A stretch of 57,082 bases of DNA from Clostridiales bacterium UBA1234 (lineage in GTDB: Bacteria > Bacillota > Clostridia > TANB77 > UBA1234), in assembly GCA_002308995.1 (NCBI GenBank), contig DBWQ01000012.1, positions 1 through 57,082 of the forward strand, written 5' to 3'. Under the pieces are notes generated by a model. That model searched no databases. It worked only from the letters and a program-made list of their open reading frames with translations, and was not told the origin of the DNA. The stretch's first letter is position 1, and the number at the start of each line of letters is the position of its first letter. The translations under genes and the position numbers were made by a program. Positions 1 through 10,186 of the stretch are shown here, piece by piece.

Positions 1-123
1 AAAGAAGCTAAAGATTTAGTTGATGGCGCTCCAAAGACAATCAAAGAGAACGTTGCAAAAGAAGAAGCAGAAGCTATGAAAGCTAAATTTGCTGAAGCTG
101 GAGCAACAGTTGAACTTGCTTAA
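1..123 (+). CDS. rplL: Ribosomal protein L7/L12, C-terminal end (partial)
   Basis: Only the last 40 residues are in the window. The segment reads KEAKDLVDGAPKTIKE, then a run of alanines, glutamates and lysines, and ends GATVELA before TAA at 121. This is the C-terminal domain of the L7/L12 stalk protein, which binds elongation factors and stimulates their GTP hydrolysis on the 50S subunit. A hairpin terminator follows directly, so it is probably the last gene of an rplJ-rplL type unit. Identification is by the highly conserved tail and is secure; the rest of the gene lies upstream. Confidence 0.95.
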   Translation, partial: KEAKDLVDGAPKTIKENVAKEEAEAMKAKFAEAGATVELA

Positions 124-139
124 GGTTAACGATTGTTTC

Positions 140-175
140 ATTACCCTACTGACATTAAGTAGGGTAATTTTTTTT
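140..175 (+). terminator. Rho-independent terminator after rplL
   Basis: An 11-bp stem (ATTACCCTACT / AGTAGGGTAAT) with an 8-base loop is followed by a T run. It lies 16 bases past the rplL stop. Confidence 0.9.
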
Positions 176-235
176 GTTTATAAATGATACTAAATATAAT
201 ATCAAAACAGATTACTCAATTTTCGTTTGTTCATA

Positions 236-264
236 TTGACATCTAAATTTAGAATCGATAAAAT
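236..264 (+). promoter_or_regulatory. Sigma-A-type promoter for the gene at 325
   Basis: TTGACA at 236-241 and TAAAAT at 259-264 are separated by exactly 17 bases. The downstream start codon lies about 60 bases away. Confidence 0.7.
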
Positions 265-324
265 AATAGTACGGGACTTAATTAAAAGCCTTAGTCTATA
301 AAGTGGAAACGGGGGATTTTAAAG

Positions 325-1722
325 TTGGAAATGATGACAATGCCACTTGGCGAATATGATAAAGCAATCGAATCTTCAGAAGCACTAACTTTGTACGAGG
401 GATCAAAGTTTTTTAGATATATCAAAGAAAAATTAGCTGGTTTCAAATATGGTACTAAGAATAATCCTAAAACCAAAGGAAATGTCGTAAGTTATATTGA
501 TTCTATGGGAAGGTTAATCACACAGGAACAAGGCACCAAAGAGGACGAAAATGGAGTCGAGTATGCCATTCGCAAAATTAGTACCAGTGCGAAAACAGAA
601 GCCATTATCTCTATCGAAGTCATTGAGAAAAAGAAGAATGAAAATGGAGATACCATTGAACAAACAAGAATGTTTTACCCAAATGAAGAGGAATACAAAG
701 ATGGGGTTAGCTCACCAAGAATAAAAGAAATCACTTATTTTAAGGATAATAAATCGTATCTTAGAAAAACCATTGAACGCTCTTTAAATGAGGAAGAAAT
801 GAAAAAGCGTTTTGATGCGGGTTCTATTAAGCTAAATGGGTTTGCACCAGATACCGTCAAAAAAGAAATCATGGGAAGTAAAATAATTTATACAGTAGAT
901 ACGTTAAAAACAGAGGAGAATATCGATGAGACATTAAAGCCATTTGGAACCCATATTCAAATCAATGAAACAGAAAGAACGTATGTCATTACGCCAGATT
1001 TTAATCCGGAAGTAGAAGAAATGAAGGATTATGTTGGCCCAACTGAGAGTGAAAAAGATATTGTTCTTTACAAAGAAAAAGAGCCTAAGGCAAGAATCGA
1101 AGAATCTGAAAAGATTACATTCTCGTATGGAAAAATCCATAATATTAGTTCTTCTATCACCAATTATCCCGATAAAGATGGTAATTATGGAACCGATGGC
1201 AGAGGCACATATGCCGTTTATGATGATAAGGTACTTCATGCAACGGGAAATCGTGCTGTTAATGTTTACAAAAACGCAGAAAATGTGTATACATACCAAA
1301 TAGAGGGTGAGCCTAGTACTATCGATGATACTTATACGAAAGTGGGCAATGCCGAAATTAGGGGAAGTATTATCACATTAACTCTGCTTCATAATGAGGA
1401 ATACCCAACGCCAGAGCTAGCAAAGCAAATCATCGAAAACTTCAAAACGAACTGGAATGTGAATATTAAAACAATTGTCGAATACAAAGAAGAGAACGAT
1501 GAAGAATGCAGTAAGCTGAATTTAAAAGCCATTTTAAATGCGAAAAAACCAGTAAAAGTGGAAGCAAAGCCACAGGGAGACACTGTAAAAACGGGAGAAC
1601 AAACAGCATCAACCAATTCAGTGAAAACAGAAGTTGCCACAAACCAAACAGGGAACACCCAAACGAATTTTCAGCAACAAGGCAAGAATCAGTCTAAAGG
1701 TAAAAATGGAAAGAAAAAGTAA
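325..1722 (+). CDS. Hypothetical protein, 465 aa
   Basis: I do not recognise this protein. The TTG start at 325 is preceded by a GGGGG run at 311-315; an ATG two codons later is an alternative. There is no signal peptide or membrane segment, so it should be cytoplasmic. The body is rich in charged residues and beta-prone stretches with alternating Glu, Thr and Ile. The last 50 residues are a low-complexity Gln/Asn/Thr/Lys tail ending in a basic KGKNGKKK cluster, which could bind nucleic acid or an acidic surface. It has its own promoter and terminator, so it is monocistronic. Base composition matches the neighbours. Confidence 0.8.
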   Translation: MEMMTMPLGEYDKAIESSEALTLYEGSKFFRYIKEKLAGFKYGTKNNPKTKGNVVSYIDSMGRLITQEQGTKEDENGVEYAIRKISTSAKTEAIISIEVIEKKKNENGDTIEQTRMFYPNEEEYKDGVSSPRIKEITYFKDNKSYLRKTIERSLNEEEMKKRFDAGSIKLNGFAPDTVKKEIMGSKIIYTVDTLKTEENIDETLKPFGTHIQINETERTYVITPDFNPEVEEMKDYVGPTESEKDIVLYKEKEPKARIEESEKITFSYGKIHNISSSITNYPDKDGNYGTDGRGTYAVYDDKVLHATGNRAVNVYKNAENVYTYQIEGEPSTIDDTYTKVGNAEIRGSIITLTLLHNEEYPTPELAKQIIENFKTNWNVNIKTIVEYKEENDEECSKLNLKAILNAKKPVKVEAKPQGDTVKTGEQTASTNSVKTEVATNQTGNTQTNFQQQGKNQSKGKNGKKK

Positions 1723-1730
1723 AACAAAAA

Positions 1731-1762
1731 GCCCTAAAGGAGAATTCCTTTAGGGTTTTTTT
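1731..1762 (+). terminator. Terminator after the 465-aa gene
   Basis: Stem CCCTAAAGG / CCTTTAGGG with a six-base loop and a run of seven Ts. Confidence 0.9.
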
Positions 1763-1819
1763 AACCTATAAGGGCCATTCGTTTTATGAGAATTTGATAA
1801 GAAAGGCTTTTTCTAAATG

Positions 1820-1848
1820 TTGCATTCTTTTTTGGGTTCATATATAAT
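1820..1848 (+). promoter_or_regulatory. Promoter for the glycosyltransferase gene
   Basis: TTGCAT at 1820-1825, a 17-base spacer and a perfect TATAAT at 1843-1848, about 30 bases before the TTG start. Confidence 0.7.
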
Positions 1849-1878
1849 TGATAGATAGAGGAAGTGGAGGTGCTATAG

Positions 1879-2985
1879 TTGCGAATTTTAATGGTAACAA
1901 TGGGAATGGATATTGGTGGAGCTGAAACACATATTTTAGAACTTGCGAAAGAACTGAAACGCAGAAACCATGAAGTTTTTGTTGCTTCAAACGGAGGAAA
2001 GTATGTAGAAGAATTGAACCAAAGTGGCATTGAGCATATTTGGGCACCGCTAAATAATAAAAATCCCAAAAATGTTTTAAAATCATATCAAATTTTAAAA
2101 GATTTGATTCAAAATAAAAAAATTGAATTAGTGCATTCTCATACAAGAATTACTTCTTTTATTTGTGGAAAGTTACAAAAACGTTTACATTTCCCTTTTG
2201 TCACAACCGATCATGGTGTATTTAAGATTACGCCTCTTCTTAAAATGATTACCGATTGGGGAGACGCTACGATTGCAGTGAGTGAAGACATTAAAGACTA
2301 TTTGATGCAAAATTATCGAATAGATGAAAATCAGATTGTAGTGACAGTGAACGGAATAGATATTAAAAAATTTAGTAAAGAAACAGATACAACAGCCATC
2401 TGCGAAGAATTTCATTTGGAAAAAGAGGCCCCTAAAATTGTGCATATCAGTAGGCTAGATAGTGAAACAACCCTTGTTGCCCATCAGCTAATCGATATCA
2501 TGCCAGAAATTGCAAAACAGTATCCTAATATAAAGCTTATTATGGTTGGAGGAGGCACTTGTTTTGAAGAGGTAAAAAAATGTGCGGATGAAATGAATCA
2601 AAAGCTTGGCAAAAACAGTATTATCATGACAAATTCTCGTACGGATGTCAATCAATTTGCCGCATTAGGAGATGTATTTGTGGGGCTTAGTAGAGCAGCA
2701 TTAGAAGCAATGGCTTCAGAAAGACCAGTTATTTTGGCTGGAAATCAGGGATATTTAGGCATTTTTGATGAAGCAAAACAAACCAAAGCAATTGAAACCA
2801 ACTTTTGCTGTAGAGGGTTAGAAATGCCAAAAAAAGAGAGGCTCAAAGAGGATATTTTGACGATTTTAAGTCAACATAATAACGAAGAAATGGGAGAATT
2901 TAATCGAAACATCGTCAAGGAATTTTACTCTATAGAAAAGATGACAAATGACTGTGAAAAAGCCTATCAAATGGTGAAAAAATAG
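1879..2985 (+). CDS. GT4-family glycosyltransferase
   Basis: A 368-residue cytoplasmic GT-B fold enzyme that would transfer a sugar from an activated donor to a lipid, glycan or protein acceptor. The N-terminal half carries the family acceptor-side motif MGMDIGGAETHILELA (residues 7-22) and HSHTRITSF. The C-terminal half starts near VVTVNGIDIKKF and contains VHISRLD and IMVGGG. The usual EX7E donor motif region reads SRAALEAMASERPVILA. The start is TTG at 1879 with GGAGG eight bases upstream. It has its own promoter and no sugar-pathway neighbours, so the acceptor is unknown. The next gene encodes a large surface protein, but a shared role is only a guess. Confidence 0.85.
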   Translation: MRILMVTMGMDIGGAETHILELAKELKRRNHEVFVASNGGKYVEELNQSGIEHIWAPLNNKNPKNVLKSYQILKDLIQNKKIELVHSHTRITSFICGKLQKRLHFPFVTTDHGVFKITPLLKMITDWGDATIAVSEDIKDYLMQNYRIDENQIVVTVNGIDIKKFSKETDTTAICEEFHLEKEAPKIVHISRLDSETTLVAHQLIDIMPEIAKQYPNIKLIMVGGGTCFEEVKKCADEMNQKLGKNSIIMTNSRTDVNQFAALGDVFVGLSRAALEAMASERPVILAGNQGYLGIFDEAKQTKAIETNFCCRGLEMPKKERLKEDILTILSQHNNEEMGEFNRNIVKEFYSIEKMTNDCEKAYQMVKK

Positions 2986-3016
2986 GGCTTTAAAGGTAGA
3001 ATTTTGACGCAAAAAG

Positions 3017-3025
3017 TGGTATAAT
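3017..3025 (+). promoter_or_regulatory. Extended -10 promoter for the surface protein gene
   Basis: TGG followed by TATAAT (3020-3025) matches an extended -10. The only TTGACG nearby (3004) is too close to be its -35. Confidence 0.5.
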
Positions 3026-3070
3026 AGAAGTAAGTAGGTTTTTGTATATTTTTTATACGAGGTGATACTT

Positions 3071-6000
3071 ATGAAGGACTTTTTTAATAAATTTATTAAA
3101 AAGAAAGATTCAAAAGGAATATCAATGATTGCATTGGTAATAACCATTATTACCATGGTGATATTAGCATCAATTGCCATTGTGAATCATAATGATACGA
3201 TGGACGAGGTGAAAGTCGCAGATTATCGAAATGAATTAAAAACCGTTGAGGTAAATGTCTCCTCTTATCGATTAAAAAATCAAATTGAGGGGATGGGCGA
3301 AGATGTCCATGAAAAAGGCTTTTATAAAGTTAAGATTGAAAACCCACCTTCTGATTTTGTGAGTTTTGGTGAGGAAGACTGCTATGGGTATGTCGTTGAC
3401 TTAGCCAAAATTGAACAAGTAGATGTTGCAAAATATGGAAAAGAGTATTTAAAATATGCAAGCACCGAAAAAGAAGTTATTTTTGGTAAACGTGGAACCG
3501 ATAATGATGTGTATATCTATGACGCACTGGGAAAAGTGTTTTATGCGAAAGGTTTATACATAGAAGACGGCGTTTACTTTTCAGATATTTTAACACAAGA
3601 AGGACCTAATATTGTTGTCACAAAAGAACTAGTAAAAGACCCGAATGACGAAAATGTTGTGACGGGAGTTACCGTTAAATTAGAAGTAATTCCAACCATT
3701 CAAAATGACTGGATACAGCTTAGAATTGATGATGAATTACAAGCCGATACTGGTAATCATAAATACGAATATACAGCTAGCAAAAATGGAAGAATTCGTG
3801 TAAGAGCAGAGGAAAGTCAAAACCGAGTATCGATTAAAAATGTTGGCATTACAGAGATTACAGAAAAAGAATATACCATTACCTACCACTTAATGGATGA
3901 AACAAACACGACAGAAAGACAAACCAAATATGGTAGTGCAGAAGTTAGACTAAAAGGTTTCAAGCGTCCGGGATATACGCTTACGGCGTGGAGCAAGAAT
4001 GCAGATAGTTCTACGAGAGATTACACACCAGGAAGTATGTTTAATGAAAATCGAGATACAGATTTATATGCGGTATGGACTCCAGGCGAACCTGCTAAGT
4101 ATGTTATATCTTTCAATGCTAATGGTGGTAGAAATGCGCCAGAATCGATTGTGAAAACGCAAGGAGAAGCTATTAACCTTCCAGAACAAGTTCCAGAAAA
4201 GAATGGAGTTTCTTTTGCAGGTTGGAGCAAAGTGAAAAATAATTCTATTGCGGAATACTTACCAGGTGCAGAATTTGCAGAAGATGCAGATACCGTTTTA
4301 TATGCTATTTGGGGAAGCACAGATACCAAAGTGGAAATTCATATTACTCCAGAAGGTAGTGGTACCGCAATTGGGGAAGGAATTAAAATTGCAGGGGACA
4401 CTGTTTACATCTCAGCAGTACCAAATCAGGGATATGCTTTTGAAAGATGGATTGTTAACCCTAATAGTGTCAAGGTAGAGTTAAGTAGCCTTTACTCAGC
4501 AACTAGTAGGTTTACGATGCCAACGGGTTTGGTATCATTAACAGCAGCTTTTAAAGAAGCAGATGATTATACGATTCGATATGACGCCAATGGTGGTACA
4601 CAAGCTCCAGAAACGCAATATAAAAAGCATGGTGTAGATATTGTGCTTAGTAACGATGTTCCAATTAAGAGCGGACAAGTCTTCTTGGGCTGGGCAGATA
4701 GTGTGGCTACAAAAGTTGTTAAGTATGAAAAAGGGGCAACCTATTCAGAAGATAGGAATATCGTTTTGTATGCGGTTTGGAGACCAAGTACGGATGAATA
4801 TACACTTACATTTGATGCAAATGGTGGTGTCAATGCACCAAAACCAATTAAAAAGGTAGAAGGGTCTATCATCAATATTCCACCACAAATTCCACAGAGA
4901 AGTAATTTAGCCTTCCTTGGCTGGAGTGAAAATGCTCGTGCAAAAGTAGCATCCTATGTAAAAGGCGATGAATATACCATTACTCGTGATCAAACCTTAT
5001 ATGCAGTTTGGTCAGATACGGAAAAACCAACAGTTAAGATTACAGGTGACGAGGAAGATGAGCATTTAGTATTAATTGGTAATGCTAAAGACAACGGTGG
5101 TATTGTGGAATATGCATGGACAAATGAATTTGTAGATGCCTCCTCTTATGCTTCACTTGCTTGGCAAAGTTTGAATGAAGAAAGACTTGAAATTGCCATT
5201 AACTATAGTGTAACAAGAGATGGAATGCATTATTTCTATGTAAAAGATAGAGATGATAATGTTGCGTATGCATCGATTGAAGTATACAAAATGGATTTTG
5301 CAACGTATGATAATACCATCATTGATACCAAATTCAAAGCATCTGGTTATTCAGCTTCTTTGACAAGTATCATTCCAAAACGAGCAAGATATGTCTTCAA
5401 TAGTTGGAAAGGTAGCACGGACCAGAGAGTATATGGTTCTGGTGAGATGTATACTATGAACCGTCATGAAACATTCGTTGCAACATGGGATTTGGCAGTA
5501 GCTTGGATTCCAGCACAGAATGAATATTTCTTATCCGCAAATGATGCTGCTAAAACCATTCCAGCAAGTGGTGACACGTATGAGTTAATTGAATTACTTT
5601 TAGAAGATAAGACACCACTTGAATTAATAGCCGGTCAGAAAATATCGCTAGATACAGAAGATTATGAAGTTGGATTTATGAACGTTGAAGGAACAGCAAT
5701 TTCGATTCCAACAGGAGCATCCTTTAAGTTAGTCAATAGTAATATTATAGGCACAGATTATGGCATTCAAAATGCTGGTACTTTAGAAGCAGTTAAGGGG
5801 AGCATTAGTGCCGCAATTGCAGTCATCAACTCTGGCGCCATGACGTTAGGCGATGGGACCAAGACCTATGAAAAGAATTATATTGTAGTAGAAGGCACAG
5901 AAAAATCTTATACAGGGGATGGAGCATTACGCTTCTTAAATGGTTCTTTAGTAGACAATAAATTTGGTTCTTCCATTTATAACGTTCCAACTTCTAAAAT

Positions 6001-7453
6001 GACTCCTCGAGAAGGATTTGTATTACGAACAATTGGAACACAAGCTTCTTCAAAAATCATTACCACCATTACCGAAGAATTAACAATTACTGCAACGGTT
6101 ACCGCAGGAACTAATGCAAAACCAGTAGAGAAAAAAGTGGTAATGAGTTCAGCAATTACTTCTAGAGACACTAGTAGCAGAATTGAGTATAAGATTGATG
6201 ATGGAACATGGACAGTAGGAACACAAAAGACAGACATCATTGATAACTGTGTCGTTTACGCAAGAACTGTTGATGCAGACGGCATTGCAGCAGAAAAGCA
6301 ATTAAGCATTACCGATATTGCGGAGCTAAAAATTACGTTAGATGCCAATGGAGGAAGTCTTGCTAGTGGTACAGCCAATTTCCAAATGGTAAAATATAAA
6401 CGCCCATATAATTATTATCGTAATTTGCCTACACCTACTAGAAACTACTATGATTTCCAAGGATGGTTTACTGCAACTACAGGTGGTAGTGAGATTAAGA
6501 ATAACACAACTGTCACGGTAACAGATGACCAAACATTATATGCTCAATGGCTTGGCAAGGAATATGAGGTAACATTAGACGGAAATGGGGGAGGTACACC
6601 TTCTCCTAGAAAAATAACCGTACGTTACCAAGGAACTTATTCTGGATTACCAACGATGAGCCGCTATGGATATGACTTTTTGGGCTGGTATACAACAAAA
6701 TCTTCAGGAGGTTCCAAGATTCAAAATGGTACTCGTGTAGAGACACATGCAAATCATACTCTATATGCTAGATGGGATAGACAATATTACACCATTACCT
6801 TTGATGGAAATGGCGGGTCGGTTTCTTATTCTAGTAAAAAGGTTTGGGTTGGCGATTCTTATGGTTCCTTCCCATCTGCTTCTAGAAGTGGCTATACACT
6901 AAAAGGATGGTACTTAAATGGCTATAGAGAATATGAGAGTGACACACCAACAGGAAATCACACACTGAAAGCACAATGGGAAGTAGCAGATTATTACTGC
7001 TCTTGTGGTCCATGCTATAATAGAATCACCAGTGGAACTTATTGCTCAACTTGTGATGGCAGCAAGTGTAGTACCTGTGGCTACTGTTATTATCACTGTA
7101 ATGGACACTCCTCATATAGTGATCCAACACCAACGCCAACTTCTACTCCAACAAGTAGTGGCGGCGGAGGTGGAGGAAGTTCTTCTCGAACCAGATGTAC
7201 CAATCCTAATTGTAGTAATGGAGTTTGCTCGGATAGTCCTCAAGAACAGACAAGCCGTGCAATTCACCAAAATCCACATACAGTTTGTGGTAAAGGAGAG
7301 TATTGGCACAGATATTGGAAGTGTAATTCCTGTGGTTGTACTGGTGAAGCAGAGTACTGTAATTACTGGCAAAACAACGTTGCCTGTGTTCAATGGGGAA
7401 CCAATAATCATACCTATTGTCATAAGTGTGGTGGAGATGGATATCTCGATTAA
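3071..7453 (+). CDS. Giant prepilin-headed surface protein with InlB-type repeats and Cys-rich tail
   Basis: A 1460-residue exported protein. The ATG at 3071 is chosen because GAGGTG lies just upstream. A short basic head with KGISMIALVITII (near residues 17-30) looks like a type III/IV prepilin N-terminus: cleavage after Gly, then a hydrophobic helix. Four repeats of about 70 residues (near 265-650) have the Listeria-Bacteroides/InlB B-repeat pattern, for example DANGG, GYT or FLGW, and a closing LYAVW. A middle region of about 400 residues is unrecognised. Three more such repeats occupy about 1085-1305. The last 150 residues hold about 20 cysteines in CxxC pairs, split by a Pro/Thr/Ser and polyglycine linker. 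I see no LPXTG motif. B-repeats usually mediate adhesion. Neither prepilin peptidase nor pilus ATPase is nearby. Confidence 0.8.
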   Translation: MKDFFNKFIKKKDSKGISMIALVITIITMVILASIAIVNHNDTMDEVKVADYRNELKTVEVNVSSYRLKNQIEGMGEDVHEKGFYKVKIENPPSDFVSFGEEDCYGYVVDLAKIEQVDVAKYGKEYLKYASTEKEVIFGKRGTDNDVYIYDALGKVFYAKGLYIEDGVYFSDILTQEGPNIVVTKELVKDPNDENVVTGVTVKLEVIPTIQNDWIQLRIDDELQADTGNHKYEYTASKNGRIRVRAEESQNRVSIKNVGITEITEKEYTITYHLMDETNTTERQTKYGSAEVRLKGFKRPGYTLTAWSKNADSSTRDYTPGSMFNENRDTDLYAVWTPGEPAKYVISFNANGGRNAPESIVKTQGEAINLPEQVPEKNGVSFAGWSKVKNNSIAEYLPGAEFAEDADTVLYAIWGSTDTKVEIHITPEGSGTAIGEGIKIAGDTVYISAVPNQGYAFERWIVNPNSVKVELSSLYSATSRFTMPTGLVSLTAAFKEADDYTIRYDANGGTQAPETQYKKHGVDIVLSNDVPIKSGQVFLGWADSVATKVVKYEKGATYSEDRNIVLYAVWRPSTDEYTLTFDANGGVNAPKPIKKVEGSIINIPPQIPQRSNLAFLGWSENARAKVASYVKGDEYTITRDQTLYAVWSDTEKPTVKITGDEEDEHLVLIGNAKDNGGIVEYAWTNEFVDASSYASLAWQSLNEERLEIAINYSVTRDGMHYFYVKDRDDNVAYASIEVYKMDFATYDNTIIDTKFKASGYSASLTSIIPKRARYVFNSWKGSTDQRVYGSGEMYTMNRHETFVATWDLAVAWIPAQNEYFLSANDAAKTIPASGDTYELIELLLEDKTPLELIAGQKISLDTEDYEVGFMNVEGTAISIPTGASFKLVNSNIIGTDYGIQNAGTLEAVKGSISAAIAVINSGAMTLGDGTKTYEKNYIVVEGTEKSYTGDGALRFLNGSLVDNKFGSSIYNVPTSKMTPREGFVLRTIGTQASSKIITTITEELTITATVTAGTNAKPVEKKVVMSSAITSRDTSSRIEYKIDDGTWTVGTQKTDIIDNCVVYARTVDADGIAAEKQLSITDIAELKITLDANGGSLASGTANFQMVKYKRPYNYYRNLPTPTRNYYDFQGWFTATTGGSEIKNNTTVTVTDDQTLYAQWLGKEYEVTLDGNGGGTPSPRKITVRYQGTYSGLPTMSRYGYDFLGWYTTKSSGGSKIQNGTRVETHANHTLYARWDRQYYTITFDGNGGSVSYSSKKVWVGDSYGSFPSASRSGYTLKGWYLNGYREYESDTPTGNHTLKAQWEVADYYCSCGPCYNRITSGTYCSTCDGSKCSTCGYCYYHCNGHSSYSDPTPTPTSTPTSSGGGGGGSSSRTRCTNPNCSNGVCSDSPQEQTSRAIHQNPHTVCGKGEYWHRYWKCNSCGCTGEAEYCNYWQNNVACVQWGTNNHTYCHKCGGDGYLD

Positions 7454-7465
7454 TTAAAAACATGA

Positions 7466-7501
7466 AAAACAGTGCAAATTTTATATTTGCACTGTTTTTT
7501 T
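7466..7501 (+). terminator. Terminator after the surface protein
   Basis: Stem AAACAGTGCAAAT / ATTTGCACTGTTT with a four-base loop and a run of Ts, ending about 60 bases before mutS. Confidence 0.92.
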
Positions 7502-7559
7502 GCCTTGCCAAAAAGCCCTTTCAATGATACAATTTTTAGGTGAAGGAAGTGAAAGAAAA

Positions 7560-10142
7560 ATGCAAGAACTGTATGACAAAATGACCCCTATGATGCAGCA
7601 ATATTTAGATGTCAAAAAGGATTATCAAGATACCATTTTATTTTATAGAATTGGAGATTTTTATGAGATGTTTTTTGAGGATGCACTAGTTGCCTCAAAA
7701 GCATTAGAAATCACATTAACAGGAAAAGACTGTGGTCTAGAAGAAAGGGCTCCTATGTGTGGTGTTCCACATCATAGTGCACAGCTATATGTTTCTAAAT
7801 TAATTCATAAAGGTTTTAAAGTAGCAATTTGTGAGCAATTAGAAGATCCAAGTTTGGCCAAAGGCCTTGTCAAAAGAGATGTAACCAGAATTATTACGCC
7901 AGGAACCGTGACAGAGTCCAATATGTTAGATGATAAGAAAAACAATTTTATTGCTTCTTTGTATCGTGCAGGAATTTATTATGGCTTTGCTTATGCAGAT
8001 ATTTCTACGGGAGAGTTTTATACAACAGAAGCAACAATGGGGAACAATTATAGTAAAATCATTGATGAAATAGCACGTGTGAAGCCAGCTGAAATCGTTG
8101 TGAACCCAGAAATGGCAAATGACGAAAAGCAAATGACACTATTAAAAGAGAAATATGGAGTATATGTGACAGTAAGAGAAGAAAGTCATTTAGAAATACC
8201 AATAGAGGGATTTCTTGAACTAAACCAAAAGGAATATGCTAAAGAAGCTACTCAAATATTATTGACGTATTTACAAGAAACCCAAAAAACAGAATTAAAA
8301 CATATTACTCGTATTGAAAACTATGAAATCACAAGTTATATGATTTTGGATAGTGTAGCAAGGAAAAACTTAGAATTAACAGAGACCATTAAAGATAAGA
8401 ACAAAAAAGGAAGTCTTCTTTGGGTACTCGATAAAACATCAACTGCGATGGGTGGAAGATTACTTAGAAGATGGATAGAAGAACCATTAATGGATATTAA
8501 AGAAATTCAATATCGACAAGAAGGCGTAGGAGAGTTAAAGCAAAATTTAATGCTTCGAGGAGATATTTTTGAGGCATTAAAAAGCGTCTACGATATTGAA
8601 AGATTAACGGGAAAGGTAGCCTATGGTAACGTCAATGCGAGAGACTTAATTTCGCTCAAAAACTCACTTCAAAAACTTCCTGTTTTAAAAAGTTTTCTGC
8701 AAAACACCCATTCCAAGATACTACAAGAAGTATATGAGCAAATGGATATTTTAGAAGATGTGACTAAGTTAATTGAGGAGGCAATTGTAGAAGATCCACC
8801 CCTAACAATTAAAGAGGGAGGCATCATTAAAACCACGTACAATGAAGATGTACAAAAGTATAGAACTGCCTCTACAGAAGGAAAAACATGGGTACTAAAT
8901 TTAGAAGCAAAAGAAAGAGAATTAACAGGGATTAAGAATTTAAAAGTAGGATATAACAAAGTATTTGGTTATTATATTGAAATATCAAAGTCCAATGTGG
9001 GAATGGCACCGGAGAGATACATTCGTAAGCAAACACTTACCAACGGAGAAAGATATATTACAGAAGAGTTAAAAGAAATTGAAAACACAATTTTAGGAGC
9101 AGAAGATAAAGTCGTTAAGCTAGAATTTGAACTATTTAATCAAGTAAGAGAAACCATCGCTAAAGAAGTAAAAAGGTTAAAGCAAACCAGTAACGCCGTT
9201 AGTACGTTAGATGTTTTAAACACTTTAGCAGAAGATGCCGATACTAATCAATATGTCATGCCAGTCGTAGATAATAGTGGAGAAATTGTGATTCAAGAGG
9301 GAAGACACCCAGTGGTAGAGGCATTAATTCCCAATGGAAGCTTTGTTCCGAATGATACATACTTAAACCAAAAAGAAGATCGTGTTAATATCATCACAGG
9401 ACCTAATATGGCTGGTAAATCTACGTATATGAGACAGGTAGCATTAATTGTGTTAATGGCTCAAATCGGTAGCTTTGTGCCAGCTACCAGTGCTAAAATT
9501 GGTATTGTTGATCGTATTTTTACGAGGGTAGGAGCCTCAGATGATTTGTCGACAGGACAATCAACTTTTATGGTAGAAATGAATGAAGTGGCTAATATTG
9601 TATCCAATGCCACAAAAGATAGTTTGCTCATTCTAGATGAAATTGGAAGAGGAACATCAACCTTTGATGGATTATCGATTGCGTGGTCTGTTGTGGAGTA
9701 CATTGCAAACAATGAAAAAATTGGTGCGAGAACCTTATTTGCAACGCATTATCATGAACTCACAGAACTAGAGGGAGAAGTGCCAGGGGTTAAGAACTAT
9801 TGCATTGACGTCAAAGAAAAGGGAGAAGACATCATTTTTCTTCGTAAAATTATTCGAGGTGGTGCTGATGAAAGTTATGGTGTGCATGTGGCAAAGTTGG
9901 CAGGCATTCCTCATGTGATTACAGCAAGAGCAAATGAAATCTTAAAAGGGTTAAAAGAAAGCAGTTATATTGGCAAACACGAAAAGGAACTTGCCAAAAT
10001 CAGCAAAGAAGTAGCGCCACAAATGGATTTATTCAATTATAAAGTTGGGGAAATAGCAACAGAACTAGATAAAATTAATGTGAACGAGTTGACACCTGTG
10101 GAGGCGCTTAATGTGTTAGTAAAACTAAAAGAAAAGCTATAG
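7560..10142 (+). CDS. mutS: DNA mismatch repair protein MutS
   Basis: An 860-residue mismatch-recognition ATPase that binds mispaired bases and recruits MutL. The N-terminal mismatch-binding motif GDFYEMFF lies near residue 36, with the reading Phe and Glu present. The ATPase domain has Walker A GPNMAGKSTYMRQ, Walker B LLILDEIGRGTSTFDG and the ATHYHEL motif. Length is normal for MutS1. The open frame extends upstream to 7500, but ATG 7560 is chosen because MQELYDKMTPMMQQY aligns with the usual family start and GAAGGAAGTG precedes it. mutL follows after one unrelated gene. No in-frame CGG is present. Confidence 0.97.
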   Translation: MQELYDKMTPMMQQYLDVKKDYQDTILFYRIGDFYEMFFEDALVASKALEITLTGKDCGLEERAPMCGVPHHSAQLYVSKLIHKGFKVAICEQLEDPSLAKGLVKRDVTRIITPGTVTESNMLDDKKNNFIASLYRAGIYYGFAYADISTGEFYTTEATMGNNYSKIIDEIARVKPAEIVVNPEMANDEKQMTLLKEKYGVYVTVREESHLEIPIEGFLELNQKEYAKEATQILLTYLQETQKTELKHITRIENYEITSYMILDSVARKNLELTETIKDKNKKGSLLWVLDKTSTAMGGRLLRRWIEEPLMDIKEIQYRQEGVGELKQNLMLRGDIFEALKSVYDIERLTGKVAYGNVNARDLISLKNSLQKLPVLKSFLQNTHSKILQEVYEQMDILEDVTKLIEEAIVEDPPLTIKEGGIIKTTYNEDVQKYRTASTEGKTWVLNLEAKERELTGIKNLKVGYNKVFGYYIEISKSNVGMAPERYIRKQTLTNGERYITEELKEIENTILGAEDKVVKLEFELFNQVRETIAKEVKRLKQTSNAVSTLDVLNTLAEDADTNQYVMPVVDNSGEIVIQEGRHPVVEALIPNGSFVPNDTYLNQKEDRVNIITGPNMAGKSTYMRQVALIVLMAQIGSFVPATSAKIGIVDRIFTRVGASDDLSTGQSTFMVEMNEVANIVSNATKDSLLILDEIGRGTSTFDGLSIAWSVVEYIANNEKIGARTLFATHYHELTELEGEVPGVKNYCIDVKEKGEDIIFLRKIIRGGADESYGVHVAKLAGIPHVITARANEILKGLKESSYIGKHEKELAKISKEVAPQMDLFNYKVGEIATELDKINVNELTPVEALNVLVKLKEKL

Positions 10143-10186
10143 AAGACGTTGGAAAACGCTTCATTTGTTACTTAGAAAAATACTTT

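Noticed and set aside
7005..7457. Alternative-frame ORFs in the Cys-rich tail of the surface protein
   Set aside because: They are long only because of the biased TGT/GGT-rich composition; no ribosome site and no homology.
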